From Panorpa germanica (Eukaryota; Arthropoda; Insecta; Mecoptera; Panorpidae): DNA of 64,000 nt. The stretch covers positions 62,001 to 126,000 of the forward strand of contig CAVMBN010000165.1 of NCBI GenBank assembly GCA_963678705.1, given 5' to 3'. The notes under the pieces were generated by a model. It saw only the letters and a program-made list of their open reading frames with translations, was not told where the DNA came from and made no database searches. The translations under genes were made by a program, and so were the position numbers. Positions within the stretch are counted from its first letter, which is position 1, and each line of letters opens with the position of its first letter. Shown here one piece after another: positions 9,345-21,260 of this stretch.

Positions 9345-10929
9345 GCCGCCCACTATCAAGTAAGTCGAATAACATTAACTATAAATAATATTAAAACACA
9401 AGAATTAGTTTATATAAATGCGTGTTTTAAATAATAATGAGAGTGTATTAATTGTTATAAGTGATTAAGTGAACAATATATGCGGTTTTCTTGGAAATAG
9501 TGATTGATCGTTCATGAACATTCAATGGTAACAAACAAATGGTAAGTAAGTAGGCATAAGTACAAGTAAGTATTTGAGATATTTATAGAAATTCAGTGTG
9601 CCTTTGTTGATGTCCGGTGGCCAAGTGACCTTCAAAGAATTAGACCGGCAAAAACCTATAGGTACGTCTACTGCGCTATGGAGAACTATTTTTATTGTCG
9701 AACATTATTTTACAAACCGATTACCGTTCCATGAAAAGGCAACTATCTAAAGGTTGTCCTCAGCGATCTGTAATGGGGCCTAAGCTCTGGAACATGGTAT
9801 TCGACGAGAACTGTGTTTCTTACTCGAAAGGTTGTGTAGACATATGTTTTGCCAACGATAATGTGATCCTTATCTGTGCAAATAGTACAGAAACCCTAGA
9901 AAGCCGTTCTCGACCTGCTATATATAAAATCTGTAGTTTCTTGAAGCTACAAAGCTACGAAACAAATACAGTAACAACGAATGATAAACTTGTAACACAC
10001 CTTGCGCGTGTCACAAGGACGGAATGAAGCTTAAACTCGGCAACTATGCCGACACTATACAAGGGAGCATTTATGCTAATAGTTGTGTATTGTGCTTCGG
10101 CATGGTATTACAGGATCAATCTTCCAGATCTTCCATGCAAAGAACTATGTTATTGACGATGACGCGTTGTTGCAGAACTGTATCTACAGAAGTGGTGCAA
10201 GTGATATTAGGGACAATTCCTTTAGATTTAAAAATCACTCATGCACTTACTCAAGTACAAATTACGCTAGAACTGAAAAAATCAAATTTTGATGATTTAA
10301 AATTAATGCGACAAATTTCGAGGATTTAAAGTTAATGCGGCTGTAGGATAAAAGTCTGAAGACGATACCAAATATACTGCCAAAGAGATGAATGCATATA
10401 TGCATAAGCTCTGGCAAGACAGATGGGACTTAATACAAAAAGGAAGACCTACGTATTGGTTTACAAGGACGTTAATATTGCTTTGCAACACAAGTGGTTC
10501 CTATCTACTATGTGTGTGATCGGCTCCTGCTACTTTAGGTGAAAAAAGTGATTAGAAGTGAGAAATTAATTATGGAAAAAATTAAATAAATTATATAAAT
10601 ACTTTTTAAAACGAAAAGTATTTAAGTTTGTTTTAAATTTGTGTTAATTTACCCTAAACAAAGTGTTTTTACAAAAGTTTGACAGTTGGAAACCAGTGTT
10701 AAAAACGAATTTTTCATTACGCGTACACGCGGTCTTATAAACATAACCTCAAATTTGTAACTTTGATGTTTGATATAAGACATTAGTAAGTGCGATAGAC
10801 AAAAAAAGTGATAATAATTAGGTTAGTGTTAGTGCTAAAACATCAATTAGTTTAGAATTCAAGAAATCTGTAGAGATATATATGGAAGACCTCATATAAA
10901 CACTACAAATATACGGAAGACAAAAGGTT
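9345..10929 (+). repeat. Satellite monomer 2, type A
   Basis: 1,585 bp, close to monomer 3. The relic frame one is full length (110 codons, 9695-10027) and its TGA overlaps the ATG of frame two (ATGA at 10024). Confidence 0.9.
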
Positions 10930-12515
10930 GCCGCCCACTATCAAGTAAGTCGAATAACATTAACTATAAATAATATTAAAACACAAGAATTAGTTTATAT
11001 AAATGCGTGTTTTAAATAATAATGAGAGTGTATTAATTGTTATAAGTGATTAAGTGAACAATATATGCGGTTTTCTTGGAAATAGTGATTGATCGTTCAT
11101 GAACATTCAATGGTAACAAACAAATGGTAAGTAAGTAGGCATAAGTACAAGTATGTATTTGAGATATTTATAGAAATTCAGTGTGCCTTTGTTGATGTCC
11201 GGTGGCCAAGTGACCTTCAAAGAATTAGACCGGCAAAAACCTATAGGTACGTCTACTGCGCTATGGAGAACTATTTTCATTGTCGAACAATATTTTACAA
11301 ACCGATTACCGTTCCATGAAAAGGCAACTATCTAAAGGTTGTCCTCAGCGATCTGTAATGGGGCCTGAGCTCTGGAACATGGTATTCGACGAGAACTGTG
11401 TTTCTTACTCGAAAGGTTGTGTAGACATATGTTTTGCCAACGATAATGTGATCCTTATCGGTGCAAATAGTACAGAAACCCTAGAAAGCCGTTCTCGACC
11501 TGCTATATATAAAATCTGTAGTTTCTTGAAGCTACAAAGCTACGAAACAAATACAGTAACAACGAATGATAAACTTGTAATACACCTTGCGCGTGTCACA
11601 AGGACGGAATGAAGCTTAAACTCGGCAACTATGCCGACACTATACAAGGGGGCATTTATGCTAATAGTTGTGTATTGTGCTTCGGCATGGTATTACAGGA
11701 TCAATCTTCCAGATCTTCCATGCAAAGAACTATGTTATTGACGATGACGCGTTGTTGCAGAACTGTATCTACAGAAGTGGTGCAAGTGATATTAGGGACA
11801 ATTCCTTTAGATTTAAAAATCACTCATGCACTTACTCAAGTACAAATTACGCTAGAACTGAAAAAATCAAATTTTGATGATTTAATATTAATGCGACAAA
11901 TTTCGAGGATTTAAAGTTAATGCGGCTGTAGGATAAAAGTCTGAAGACGATACCAAATATACTGCCAAAGAGATGAATGCATATATGCATAAGCTCTGGC
12001 AAGACAGATGGGACTTAATACAAAAAGGAAGACCTACGTATTGGTTTACAAGGACGTTAATATTGCTTTGCAACACAAGTGGTTCCTATCTACTATGTGT
12101 GTGATCGGCTCCTGCTACTTTAGGTGAAAAAAGTGATTAGAAGTGAGAAATTAATTATGGAAAAAAATTAAATAAATTATATGAATACTTTTTTAAACGA
12201 AAAGTATTTAAGTTTGTTTTAAATTTGTGTTAATTTACCCTAAACAATGTGTTTTTACAAAAGTTTGACAGTTGGAAACCAGTGTTAAAAACGAATTTTT
12301 CATTACGCGTACACGCGGTCTTATAAACATAACCTCAAATTTGTAACTTTGATGTTTGATATAAGACATTAGTAAGTGCGATAGACAAAAAAAGTGATAA
12401 TAATTAGGTTAGTGTTAGTGCTAAAACATCAAGTGGTTTAAAATTCAAGAAATCTGTAGAGATATATATGGAAGACCTCATATAAACACTACAAATATAC
12501 GGAAGACAAAAGGTT
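10930..12515 (+). repeat. Satellite monomer 3, type A
   Basis: 1,586 bp, type A, with few private changes, such as TTTAATATTAATGCG near 11881 where most copies have TTTAAAATTAATGCG. Confidence 0.9.
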
Positions 12516-14093
12516 GCCGCCCACTATCAAGTAAGTCGAATAACATTAACTATAAATAATATTAAAACACAAGAATTAGTTTATATAAATGCGTGTTTTA
12601 AATAATAATGAGAGTGTATTAATTGTTATAAGTGATTAAGTGAACAATATATGCGGTTTTCTTGGAAATAGTGATTGATCGTTCATGAACATTCAATGGT
12701 AACAAACAAATGGTAAGTAAGTAGGCATAAGTACAAGTATGTATATGAGATATTTATAGAAATTCAGTGTGCCTTTGTTGATGTCCGGTGGCCAAGTGAC
12801 CTTCAAAGAATTAGACCGGCAAAAACCTATAGGTACGTCTACTGCGCTATGGAGAACTATTTTCATTGTCAAACATTATTTTAGAAACCGATTACCGTTC
12901 CATGAAAAGGCAACTATATAAAGGTTGTCCTCAGCGATCTGTAATGGGGCCTGAGCTCTGGAACATGGTATTCGACGAGAACTGTGTTTCTCACTCGAAA
13001 GGTTGTGTAGACATATGTTTTGCCAACGATAATGTGATCCTTATCGGTGCAAATAGTACAGAAACCCTAGAAAGCCGTTCTCGACCTGCTATATATAAAA
13101 TCTGTAGTTTCTTAAAGCTACGAAACAAATACAGTAACAACGAATGATAAACTTGTAACACACCTTGCGCGTGTCACAAGGACGGAATGAAGCTTAAACT
13201 CGGCAACTATGCCGACACTATACAAGGGGACATTTATGATAATAGTTGTGTATTGTGCTTCGGCATGGAATTACAGGATCAATCTTCTAGATCTTCCTTG
13301 CAAAGAATTATGTTATTAAAGATGACGCGTTGTTGCAGAACTGTATCTACACAAGTGGTGCAAGTGATATTGGGGACTATTCCTTTAGATTTAAAAATCA
13401 CTCATGCACTTACTCAAGTACAAATTACGCTAGAACTGAAAAAATCAAATTTTGATTATTTAAAATTAATGCGACAAATTTCGAGGATTTAAAGTTAATG
13501 CGGCTGTAGGATAAAAGTCTCGAGACGACACCAAATATATTGCCAAAGAGATGAATGCATATATGCATAAGCTCTGGCAAGACAGATGGGACTTAATACA
13601 AAAAGGAAGACCTACGTATTGGTTTACAAGGACGGTAATATTGCTTTGCAACACAAGTGGTTCCTATCTACTATGTGTGTGATCGGCTCCTGCTACTTTA
13701 GGTGAAAAAAGTGATTTAAAGTGAGAAATTAATTATGGAAAAAAATTAAATAAATTATATGAATATTTTTTCAAACGAAAAGTATTTAAGTTTGTTTTAA
13801 ATTTGTGTTAATTTACCTTAAACAAAGTGTTTTTACAAAAGTTTGACAGTTGGAAACCAGTGTTAAAAACGAATTGTTCATTACGCGTACACGCGGTCTT
13901 ATAAACATAACCACAAATTTGTAATTTTGATGTTTGATATACGACATTAATAAGTGCGATAGAGAAAAAAAGTGATAATAATTAGGTTAGTGTTAGTGCT
14001 AAAACATCAAGTGGTTTAAAATTCAAGAAATCTGTAGAGATATATATGAAAGACCTCATATAAACACTACAAATATACGGAAGACAAAAGGTT
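12516..14093 (+). repeat. Satellite monomer 4, type F
   Basis: 1,578 bp. First F-type unit, diagnosed by ACACAAGTGGT (around 13350), GATTATTTAAAA (around 13454), CTCGAGACGACACC (around 13518) and GGACGGTAATATTG (around 13631). An 8-base loss near 13120 accounts for the shorter length and shifts the end of relic frame one. Confidence 0.9.
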
Positions 14094-14198
14094 GCCGCCC
14101 ACTATCAAGTAAGTCGAATAACATTAACTATAAATAATATTAAAACACAAGAATTAGTTTATATAAATGCGTGTTTTAAATAATAATGAGAGTGTATT
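14094..14198 (+). repeat. Satellite monomer 5, type A, left fragment
   Basis: The first 105 bp of a monomer that is cut by the palindromic element. Its last six bases TGTATT (14193-14198) are one copy of the target duplication. The rest of the monomer resumes at 27264. Confidence 0.95.
14193..14198. repeat. Target-site duplication, left copy
   Basis: TGTATT, repeated at 27258-27263 directly after the element. Uninterrupted monomers read GAGAGTGTATTAATTG at this place, with a single copy. Confidence 0.92.
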
Positions 14199-14270
14199 AG
14201 TAGAGGGTTTGTGAGAGTTCTGGAGCCTCCCATGGGAGGGAATTTAAGTATAGGTAAGCGACGTACGTCC
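14199..14270. repeat. Left terminus with subterminal palindromes
   Basis: Twenty-seven bases from the end is the perfect palindrome CCTCCCATGGGAGG (14226-14239), and at 14260-14269 is GACGTACGTC. Both recur at the mirrored place in the right arm. They are candidate binding sites for replication or integration proteins; this is inference from position. Confidence 0.6.
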
Positions 14271-14468
14271 CATGTTATTAGTATAGGAGAATAAATACAA
14301 GGTGTCTAAAAAGGGTTGCCAGTATATGAAATATATGAAAATATTTAAATAATTAAAGTTTTATGCTTGGAATAGGGTGTTCCAGAATAATATTTATAGG
14401 TATATAATTATATGTAATGTAATAATAATAGAATTATAACACACGTACGTTTTATGTTTTTATTTTTT

Positions 14469-15606
14469 AGAAATTAAATCCGCCATTTTGACTAAAATTT
14501 TTTTACTTTCGTCTTCTAATCGTGTTCTCCTGTTAGGGTATTGGTACTGATGGGGGATAAATTTTTTATCAAAAATGCAATATCTTCAACCGTTTACGAG
14601 ATATTTAAAGTTTTATTTTTTAGAAATTAAATCCGCCATTTTGACTATAATTTTTTTACTTTCGTCTTCTAAACGTGTTCTCCTGTTAGGGTATTGGTAC
14701 TGATGGGGGATAAATTTTTTATCAAAAATGCAATATCTTCAACCGTTTACGAGATATTTAAAGTTTTATTTTTTAGAAATTAAATCCGCCATTTTGACTA
14801 AAATTTTTTTACTTTCGTCTTCTAATCGTGTTCTCCTGTTAGGGTATTGGTACTGATGGGGGATAAATTTTTTATCAAAAATGCAATATCTTCAACCGTT
14901 TACGAGATATTTAAAGTTTTATTTTTTAGAAATTAGATCCGCCATTTTGACTAAAATTTTTTTACTCTCGTCTTCTAAACGTGTTCTCCTGTTGGGGTAT
15001 TGGTACTGATGGGGGATAAATTTTTTATCAAAAATGCAATATCTTCAACCGTTTACGAGATATTTAAAGTTTTATTTTTTAGAAATTAAATCCGCCATTT
15101 TGACTAAAATTTTTTTACTTTCGTCTTCTAAACGTGTTCTCCTGTTAGGGTATTGGTACTGATGGGGGATAAATTTTTTATCAAAAATGCAATATCTTCA
15201 ACCGTTTACGAGATATTTAAAGTTTTATTTTTTAGAAATTAAATCCGCCATTTTGACTAAAATTTTTTTACTTTTGTCTTCTAATCGTGTTCTCCTGTTA
15301 GGGTGTTGGTACTGATGGGGGATAAATTTTTTATCAAAAATGCAATATCTTCAACCGTTTACGAGATATTTAAAGTTTAATTTTTTAGAAATTAAATCCG
15401 CCATTTTGACTAAATTTTTTTTACTTTCGTCTTCTAAACGTGTTCTCCTGTTAGGGTATTGGTACTGATGGGGGATAAATTTTTATCAAAAATGCTATAT
15501 CTTTAACCGTTTACGAGATATTTAAATTTTTTTATTTTAAAATTGAATCCGCCATTTTGGCTAAATTTTTTAACTTATGTCTTGTAAATGTGTTCTTTAA
15601 ATATCA
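14469..15606. repeat. 153-bp subterminal tandem repeats, left arm
   Basis: Eight units, spaced exactly 153 bp for the clear ones (phrase AGAAATTAAATCCGCCATTT at 14469, 14622, 14775, 14928, 15081, 15234, 15387, and a degenerate one near 15540). Each unit also holds CAACCGTTTACGAGATATTT. The innermost unit is the most divergent. Private variants in single units (for example AATTAGATCC at 14928) reappear in the matching unit of the right arm. Confidence 0.92.
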
Positions 15607-15627
15607 TATGGTATTTACAGAAATATA

Positions 15628-15695
15628 CGATGATAGCCGAAGATAGCCGATGATAGCCGATGATAGCCGAAGATAGCCGATGATATCCGAAGATG
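15628..15695. repeat. 10-bp tandem repeat upstream of PolB, left arm
   Basis: About six and a half units of TGATAGCCGA or AGATAGCCGA lie between the 153-bp repeats and the PolB start. They are mirrored at 25761-25829. Confidence 0.85.
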
Positions 15696-15853
15696 CACAA
15701 AGATTATTGCTTAAATAGATATATTTAATATTTTTTTATTTAATATTGTTGAATGCAGTTGAATGAGAACATCTGTTGAAAAAAGAACTGCAAGTATATA
15801 ATATTTTTTTATAATAAGAAGAAAATAATAAGTGTTAAAAAAAGATTTATGAG

Positions 15854-18800
15854 ATGTATACCTGCAAAGAGTGTAATACATTATTTTCAAGATTAGATAA
15901 TCTGAAACGTCATGAAAATGTATCTTGTAATTCAAATAAATTTTTGTGTGAATATTGTGGTTTAATATATACAAATATAAGAAATTATACTAATCATTTA
16001 TTGAAAATACATCAAATTGAATTTGAGTGTAATAATAAACGCAAATTGGATGCTGAACCTGAAATATCAAGTAAACGATCCAAAACGGAGTTAATTGAGA
16101 GTTCATTAACTAAAAAGAAAATTACGGATTGGTGTAATGCATGCAAAAGTAATGTGTTAAATAAAAATCTATATAACCATTATAGAAGTAATGAGCATAA
16201 AAGACTAGCAAGTGTAGATGTAGAATGCGATAATGATATACAAAAAATTACTTCAGCATTTAAAAATCGTATTGCGGCATATAGATTACATACCAAAGAA
16301 ATGTTTAACAGTATTAAAGAATATATGATATTTTTTCAAAATAAAGTATTCGTGTTATTGGGAAAATATTTGGAAGAATTTAATACAATTAAAGTAAATA
16401 TTGAATTATTTGGTTTATATGTAAAATATAATAAAGATGAGGAGTTATTAATTGATATAAAATCTTTTAACACTAAAAATAAAGTGATTAATAAATCCAT
16501 TGATCTAAAGGAAATATATAATAATTTTAGAAAAGTTATTGAAATAAAAAGTGAAGAATTTCAACAACGTGATTCAGGATGGAGTCTTAAAGAGATAATG
16601 CATTTAGAAATAAATATTAACAAATATAATCCTTTGCGGGGATCATCTTATATTGATTTACCAAAGAAAGTTAAAGATAAAAAGGCTATAGTAAATGTAG
16701 TAAATAATGATCAAGCTTGCTTTATGTGGGCTATAACTTCAGCATTGTATCCAGCATCAAAAAGTATGACTAGAGTTACATCATATCCACATTATTCAAA
16801 AGTACTTAATTTAAATGGTATAGATTTACCGATGAAATTAAAAGATATTAGAACATTTGAGTATAATAATGATATAAGTGTGAATGTATATGGACTTGAA
16901 AATAATTCCATTGTAGGACCGTTGCACTATTCATCTAAAAAGAAGAAACAACATGTTAATTTATTGTATATTGAAGATTTGAGTAATGGACATTATTGTT
17001 GGATTAAAAATATGTCAAGATTAATAAGAAGTCAATTTACTAAGCATAATGGTAAACAATTTTTGTGTGATGGGTGCTTAGCATTTTTTAATACAGAAGA
17101 TCAGTTAAATAGACATTTAGAATCTGATTGTAATAAGATATATACAATCCTTCCTTCTACTTATAAGGCTAAAGATAAATTAGGTAATATGAGACCTCAA
17201 AACATTTTAAAATTTGATAATTATAAGAATAAATTACGCGTTCCATTTGTGATATATGGAGATTTTGAAACATTATTAAAACCCATTAGTACTTGTTTTC
17301 CTGATACTAATACATCATTTTCAAAAAATATTCAAATTCATGAACCATATTCTTTTGCTTATTATATTAAATGTTCCTTTAATGATTCCTTAAGTAAGTT
17401 TGTTACGTACAGAGGTATTAATTGCGTTAAAGTATTTATTGAAACAATAACTGAAGACGCTAAACAAATTTATAAAATCTTAAATAAAGTAAAGCCTTTA
17501 AATAAATTATCTGATTGGCAAAAACAGGAATATGATGAAGCTTCTATTTGCCATATTTGTGAAGGTATCCTCAAAGGTGATAAAGTGTTAGATCATTGTC
17601 ATTTAACTGGTAATTACCGAGGAGCTGCTCATAATCATTGCAATTTAAAATTTACAATTCCAAAGTTTATACCTGTCATATTCCATAACTTAAGTAATTA
17701 CGATAGCCATATAATTGTAAAAGAATTAGGTAATGATAGTGAAAAAATTGAAGTTATTCCAGAAAATAAGGAAAAGTATATATCTTTTACGAAACATATT
17801 TTGGTGGAATCAAAAGTCGATAAAAATGATAAAGTTCATAACTGCTATATTAAACTTAGATTTATTGATTCTTTACGATTTATGCATTCTAGTTTAGAAA
17901 CACTTGCAAAAAATTTGTTATCAGAACAATTTTTCGAATTAAAAAAATTCTATCCGAATGAAAATCATTTCAATTTATTAAAACGTAAAGGTGTATTTCC
18001 TTATGAATATGTAAATAGTAGGGATATGCTTAATGAATCTGAGTTGCCATCTCAAAATAATTTTTATAGCTCACTTAATGGCTGTAATATATCTGACGAT
18101 GATTACAATCATGCCAAAATGGTTTGGTATGCATTTGAAATGAAAACATTGGGGGAATATTCAGACTTATATTTAAAGATCGATGTTCTGTTGTTAACAG
18201 ATATTTTTGAAAATTTTCGAGATGTGTGCTATAAAACATATAATTTAGATCCCTGTCAATATTATACAGCACCAGGACTTTCTTGGGATGCTATGTTAAA
18301 GTATACAAGTATTGAATTAGAACTTTTAACAGATATTGATATGTTACATTTTATTAAAAAAGGTATAAGAGGTGGAATATCACAATGCTCTCACAGACAT
18401 GGAATTGCAAATAATAAATATATGTCCAATTATGATTCAAATAAAGATTCTCAATATTTAATGTATTGGGATGCAAATAACTTATATGGTTGGGCTATGA
18501 GTCAATATTTACCACATGAGGGATTTAAATGGTTAGATACATATAAATTACAAACATTTAATGTAGAAGCTATTGAAGATAACTCAGACGTTGGTTATAT
18601 ATTAGAAGTCGATTTAAGATATCCTAATTATTTGCACGATGAACACAATGATCTACCTTTCTGTGCCGAAAATATTAAACCACGTAGCATTAAAACAAAT
18701 GACGTTAAATTAATACCAAATCTAAATAACAAGTATAAATATGTGCTTCACTATAGATCGTTAAAGCAATGTCTTAAAAATAATCTGAAAATAGATAAAA

Positions 18801-20425
18801 TTCATAGAATTTTGGAATTTAAACAGTCTGATTGGTTAAAAAGTTATATTGATCTAAATACATTAAAAAGAAAGAACTCTGCAAATGCATTTGAGAAAGA
18901 CTTTTTTAAATTAATGAATAATTCAGTTTATGGTAAAACAATGGAAAATGTAGATAAACGTGTCGATGTAAAGTTAATAACTCATTGGGATAATATAGGA
19001 AAAAAAATGGGTGCTAATACACTTATAAGTAAACCAAACTATCATAGTTGTTCTATATTTCATGAAAACTTAGTTGCTATTCAAATGCAAAAACTTAAGG
19101 CAGTATTCTACTGTAGAATTTTGAAAAAATCGAAATTTTTTTTTTTTCATATTTTCAAAGTTTAGATATTCAAAAATATGTCATTAAAAGGATTTCTCAA
19201 AATTCCTATTATTTCATGAGTTATAGCCATATAATAATATATAGTTATATTTATTATTATATGAGTTATAAAACTTTGAAAACGTTTTTCTGGGAACTAC
19301 TTTTTTCGAGCTGGCGGTAAGGATATCTCAAGTTCTAATGAACTGATTCACTTCAAATTTGAAGAGGATGTTCCCTATACGTCGCTACATCGCGTGAACC
19401 ACGCCCAAAACTATAACTTCTCATTTAGTATTTTTTAAAAATTCGGAATTGTTAAAAAAACATGAAAAAAAATAATTTTTTTTTCAAACTGCCGCCATTT
19501 TGACAAAAAAATTTCTTTAGCTTATCCAAGGTTCATGCGATAGCGGCATCTATAATAATTAAGAATCCGTCTGTTTTTTATGTTTCAGAACACCAGGAGG
19601 GTTTTGAATCATGCACGCCAGGACACCTTCTTTTTTTTTGACCCCCCACTTTGACAGCTCATAACTTTGTCAATTTTAATTTTTTTTTTTTAATAATTTT
19701 TTTATGTAATAATAAAACATCAATAAACAAATAATAAAAAAATTGATTGTAAAAATATTTTTTGTTTCCTTCCTACAGCGCTTCTAAAACCGAGCGAAAT
19801 TCATGCCTCTACAGTAGAATACTGCCTTAAGGTTTTTTATAATAAACCATTGTATTTAGGATTAAGTGTACTGGATATATCAAAAACTTTAATATACGAT
19901 TTTCATTATGATTTCATCAAAAAAATCTATAAAGGTAATGCTAAATTGTTGTATACAGATACAGATTCATTAATATATCAAATTAAAACAGATGATATAT
20001 ATGACGATATTAAGTGTAATCTAGATAAATTTGATACATCTAATTATCCATTTAATAATGAATTTTCATTACCTTTAATGAACAAAGCTAAATTAGGCTT
20101 AATGAAAGATGAATGCGCGGGTAGTATAATTTGGGAGTTTGTTGGGTTAAGGTCAAAAATGTATGCAATTGATATTGAGGGTTCATGCACAGCTAAAGCA
20201 AAAGGAATTAAGAAAAATATTGTAAACAAACTCAATATTAAAGATTATGTAAATTGTTTATCTCAGGATAACATATTATTGATCACAATGAATACCTTTA
20301 AATCGATTAAGCATACAATTTATACTCAAATGATAAGTAAAGTAGGTCTTAGTGGAAATGATAATAAAAGATATGTATTAACTGATGGTATAAGTACTTT
20401 AGCACATGGACATTATAAAATTTAG
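15854..20425 (+). pseudogene. Left-arm family-B DNA polymerase, interrupted by a TTAA element
   Basis: The frame opens at ATG 15854 with the same N-terminus as the intact right-arm gene and runs to the insertion at 19099, after which it reads into the inserted DNA and stops at 19163-19165. The rest of the gene resumes at 19831 and ends with the same stop at 20425. The 5' part carries the zinc fingers, Exo I (D470, E472), the endonuclease-VII-like motif (C566, C569, D580-H583, C596), Exo III (D777), motif A (D873) and motif B (K1019 to K1028). The severed 3' part carries motif C (YTDTDS near 19954). I counted about nine amino-acid differences from the right-arm copy, so the two diverged recently. 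Unless the insert is removed, the enzyme would lack motif C and be inactive. Confidence 0.9.
19095..19830. mobile_element. 728-bp TTAA-flanked miniature DNA transposon
   Basis: The element proper is 19099-19826, with perfect 18-bp terminal inverted repeats (GGCAGTATTCTACTGTAG and its complement at 19809-19826). It is flanked by TTAA at 19095-19098 and 19827-19830. The unoccupied site is seen in the right arm at 22360-22363. TTAA duplication is the mark of the piggyBac and Kolobok superfamilies; the termini do not let me choose. It has no coding capacity, so it was moved by an enzyme made elsewhere. It sits in only one arm, so it arrived after the palindrome formed. Confidence 0.9.
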
Positions 20426-20530
20426 TACTAATTTTAAGTTAAGTTTAAGTTTTGTATAAATTTATATCTGTTTTAGTTAAGATAATTAAAATGTATATTT
20501 ATATAACAATTGAAAAATAGCATATTTGTA

Positions 20531-20536
20531 AATAAA
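20531..20536 (+). terminator. Poly(A) signal after left PolB
   Basis: AATAAA, 106 bases after the stop codon. The same offset is kept in the right arm and in the old relic at 7299. Confidence 0.5.
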
Positions 20537-20644
20537 TAATAATATATAAACACAAACCATTGAGTTTTATTATTATAAGATTTAATGTTTTAATACATCC
20601 ATATAAAATAAGATACACATATTTTATTAGTAATGTTTTGTTAT

Positions 20645-20930
20645 ATATAATTCTTATATGATTAACACTGGTCATAAGAGCTCTAATATATATGCATAGA
20701 CATATTAATGTATGAGTAGGCGTACATAAACTGGATGACAATTGTATACGTTATATGCAGGAGCAGTACCCAAATCAATTCATTAGTGAATGCAGGCATG
20801 TCAAAAAAAAAACCAATATTTCATTTCTTAATATCATACCAACGTAATAAGAATGTAACTTGGAATATTGGAATAGTGGTGTAGGTTAGGTTACACACCC
20901 GCGAAACGAGATTTAGTTTAGAGCCCAAAC
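20645..20930. other. Inner arm segment between PolB and the GC block, left
   Basis: This noncoding stretch is mirrored at about 21261-21546. An 80-codon frame reads outward here (20741 to 20499) and an identical one in the right arm (21449 to 21691), but it overlaps the conserved 3' flank of PolB and is rich in Ile, Leu and Tyr as expected from AT-rich DNA. It is not called as a gene. Confidence 0.5.
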
Positions 20931-21002
20931 CCAGGCCCAGACCCCTACCCGGGCCACCCCACCCGGGTCCGCACCAGGACCCCCAGCCCCAATCTGTACC
21001 CC
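20931..21002. repeat. GC-rich block, left of centre
   Basis: About 70 bp dominated by C on the top strand, including CCCGGGCCACCCCACCCGGG. It is sharply different from the AT-rich arm and mirrored at 21189-21260 with small differences (one base lost from a C run). Confidence 0.8.
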
Positions 21003-21013
21003 GTAAATAGTTC

Positions 21014-21085
21014 GAACGTAACTTGAACGTAATGGGAACGTAACTTGAACGTAATGGGAACGTAACTTGAACGTAACTTGAACGT
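21014..21085. repeat. Seven 11-bp iterons, left of centre
   Basis: GAACGTAACTT or GAACGTAATGG starts at 21014, 21025, 21036, 21047, 21058, 21069 and 21080, a strict 11-bp period. They run up to the spacer and are mirrored at 21106-21177. An 11-bp step is about one helical turn, which suits an ordered protein array. Confidence 0.85.
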
Positions 21086-21105
21086 AGAGTATTTATTTTA
21101 GAATT
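21086..21105. other. Central spacer of the giant palindrome
   Basis: This 20-bp AT-rich sequence (AGAGTATTTATTTTAGAATT) is the only part of the element not mirrored. It marks the symmetry point and probably the join at which one arm was copied or fused to the other. Confidence 0.85.
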
Positions 21106-21177
21106 ACGTTCAAGTTACGTTCAAGTTACGTTCCCATTACGTTCAAGTTACGTTCCCATTACGTTCAAGTTACGTTC
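21106..21177. repeat. Seven 11-bp iterons, right of centre
   Basis: Mirror copy of the left iterons, reading ACGTTCAAGTT and CCATTACGTTC on the top strand. The two sets together could pair into a long stem with the 20-bp spacer as loop. Confidence 0.85.
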
Positions 21178-21188
21178 GAACTATTTAC

Positions 21189-21260
21189 GGGGTACAGATT
21201 GGGGCTGGGGGCCTGGTGCGGACCCGGGTGGGGTGGCCCGGGTAGGGGTCTGGGCCTGGG
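21189..21260. repeat. GC-rich block, right of centre
   Basis: Mirror of the left GC block, G-rich on the top strand. It differs from it by a one-base deletion, and by a few bases just outside the block (CTCGCTCCGCGGG against the complement of CCCGCGAAACGAG). Confidence 0.8.

Larger units (their letters stand above)
7759..14198 (+). repeat. Satellite array, first part (monomers of about 1,586 bp)
   Basis: I set monomer starts at the GCCGCCCACTATCAAG phrase. In this part they fall at 7759, 9345, 10930, 12516 and 14094, where the array is interrupted by the palindromic element and resumes at 27258. The first monomer begins directly after the dispersed repeat, sharing GCCG at the junction. Each monomer has about 0.9 kb of retrotransposon-derived sequence and 0.65 kb of AT-rich noncoding sequence. 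Confidence 0.95.

Noticed and set aside
20499..20741. 80-residue frame reading outward from the palindrome centre, mirrored at 21449-21691
   Set aside because: It overlaps the conserved 3' flank of PolB, is dominated by Ile, Leu and Tyr as AT-rich noise would be, and the mirror copy follows automatically from the palindrome.
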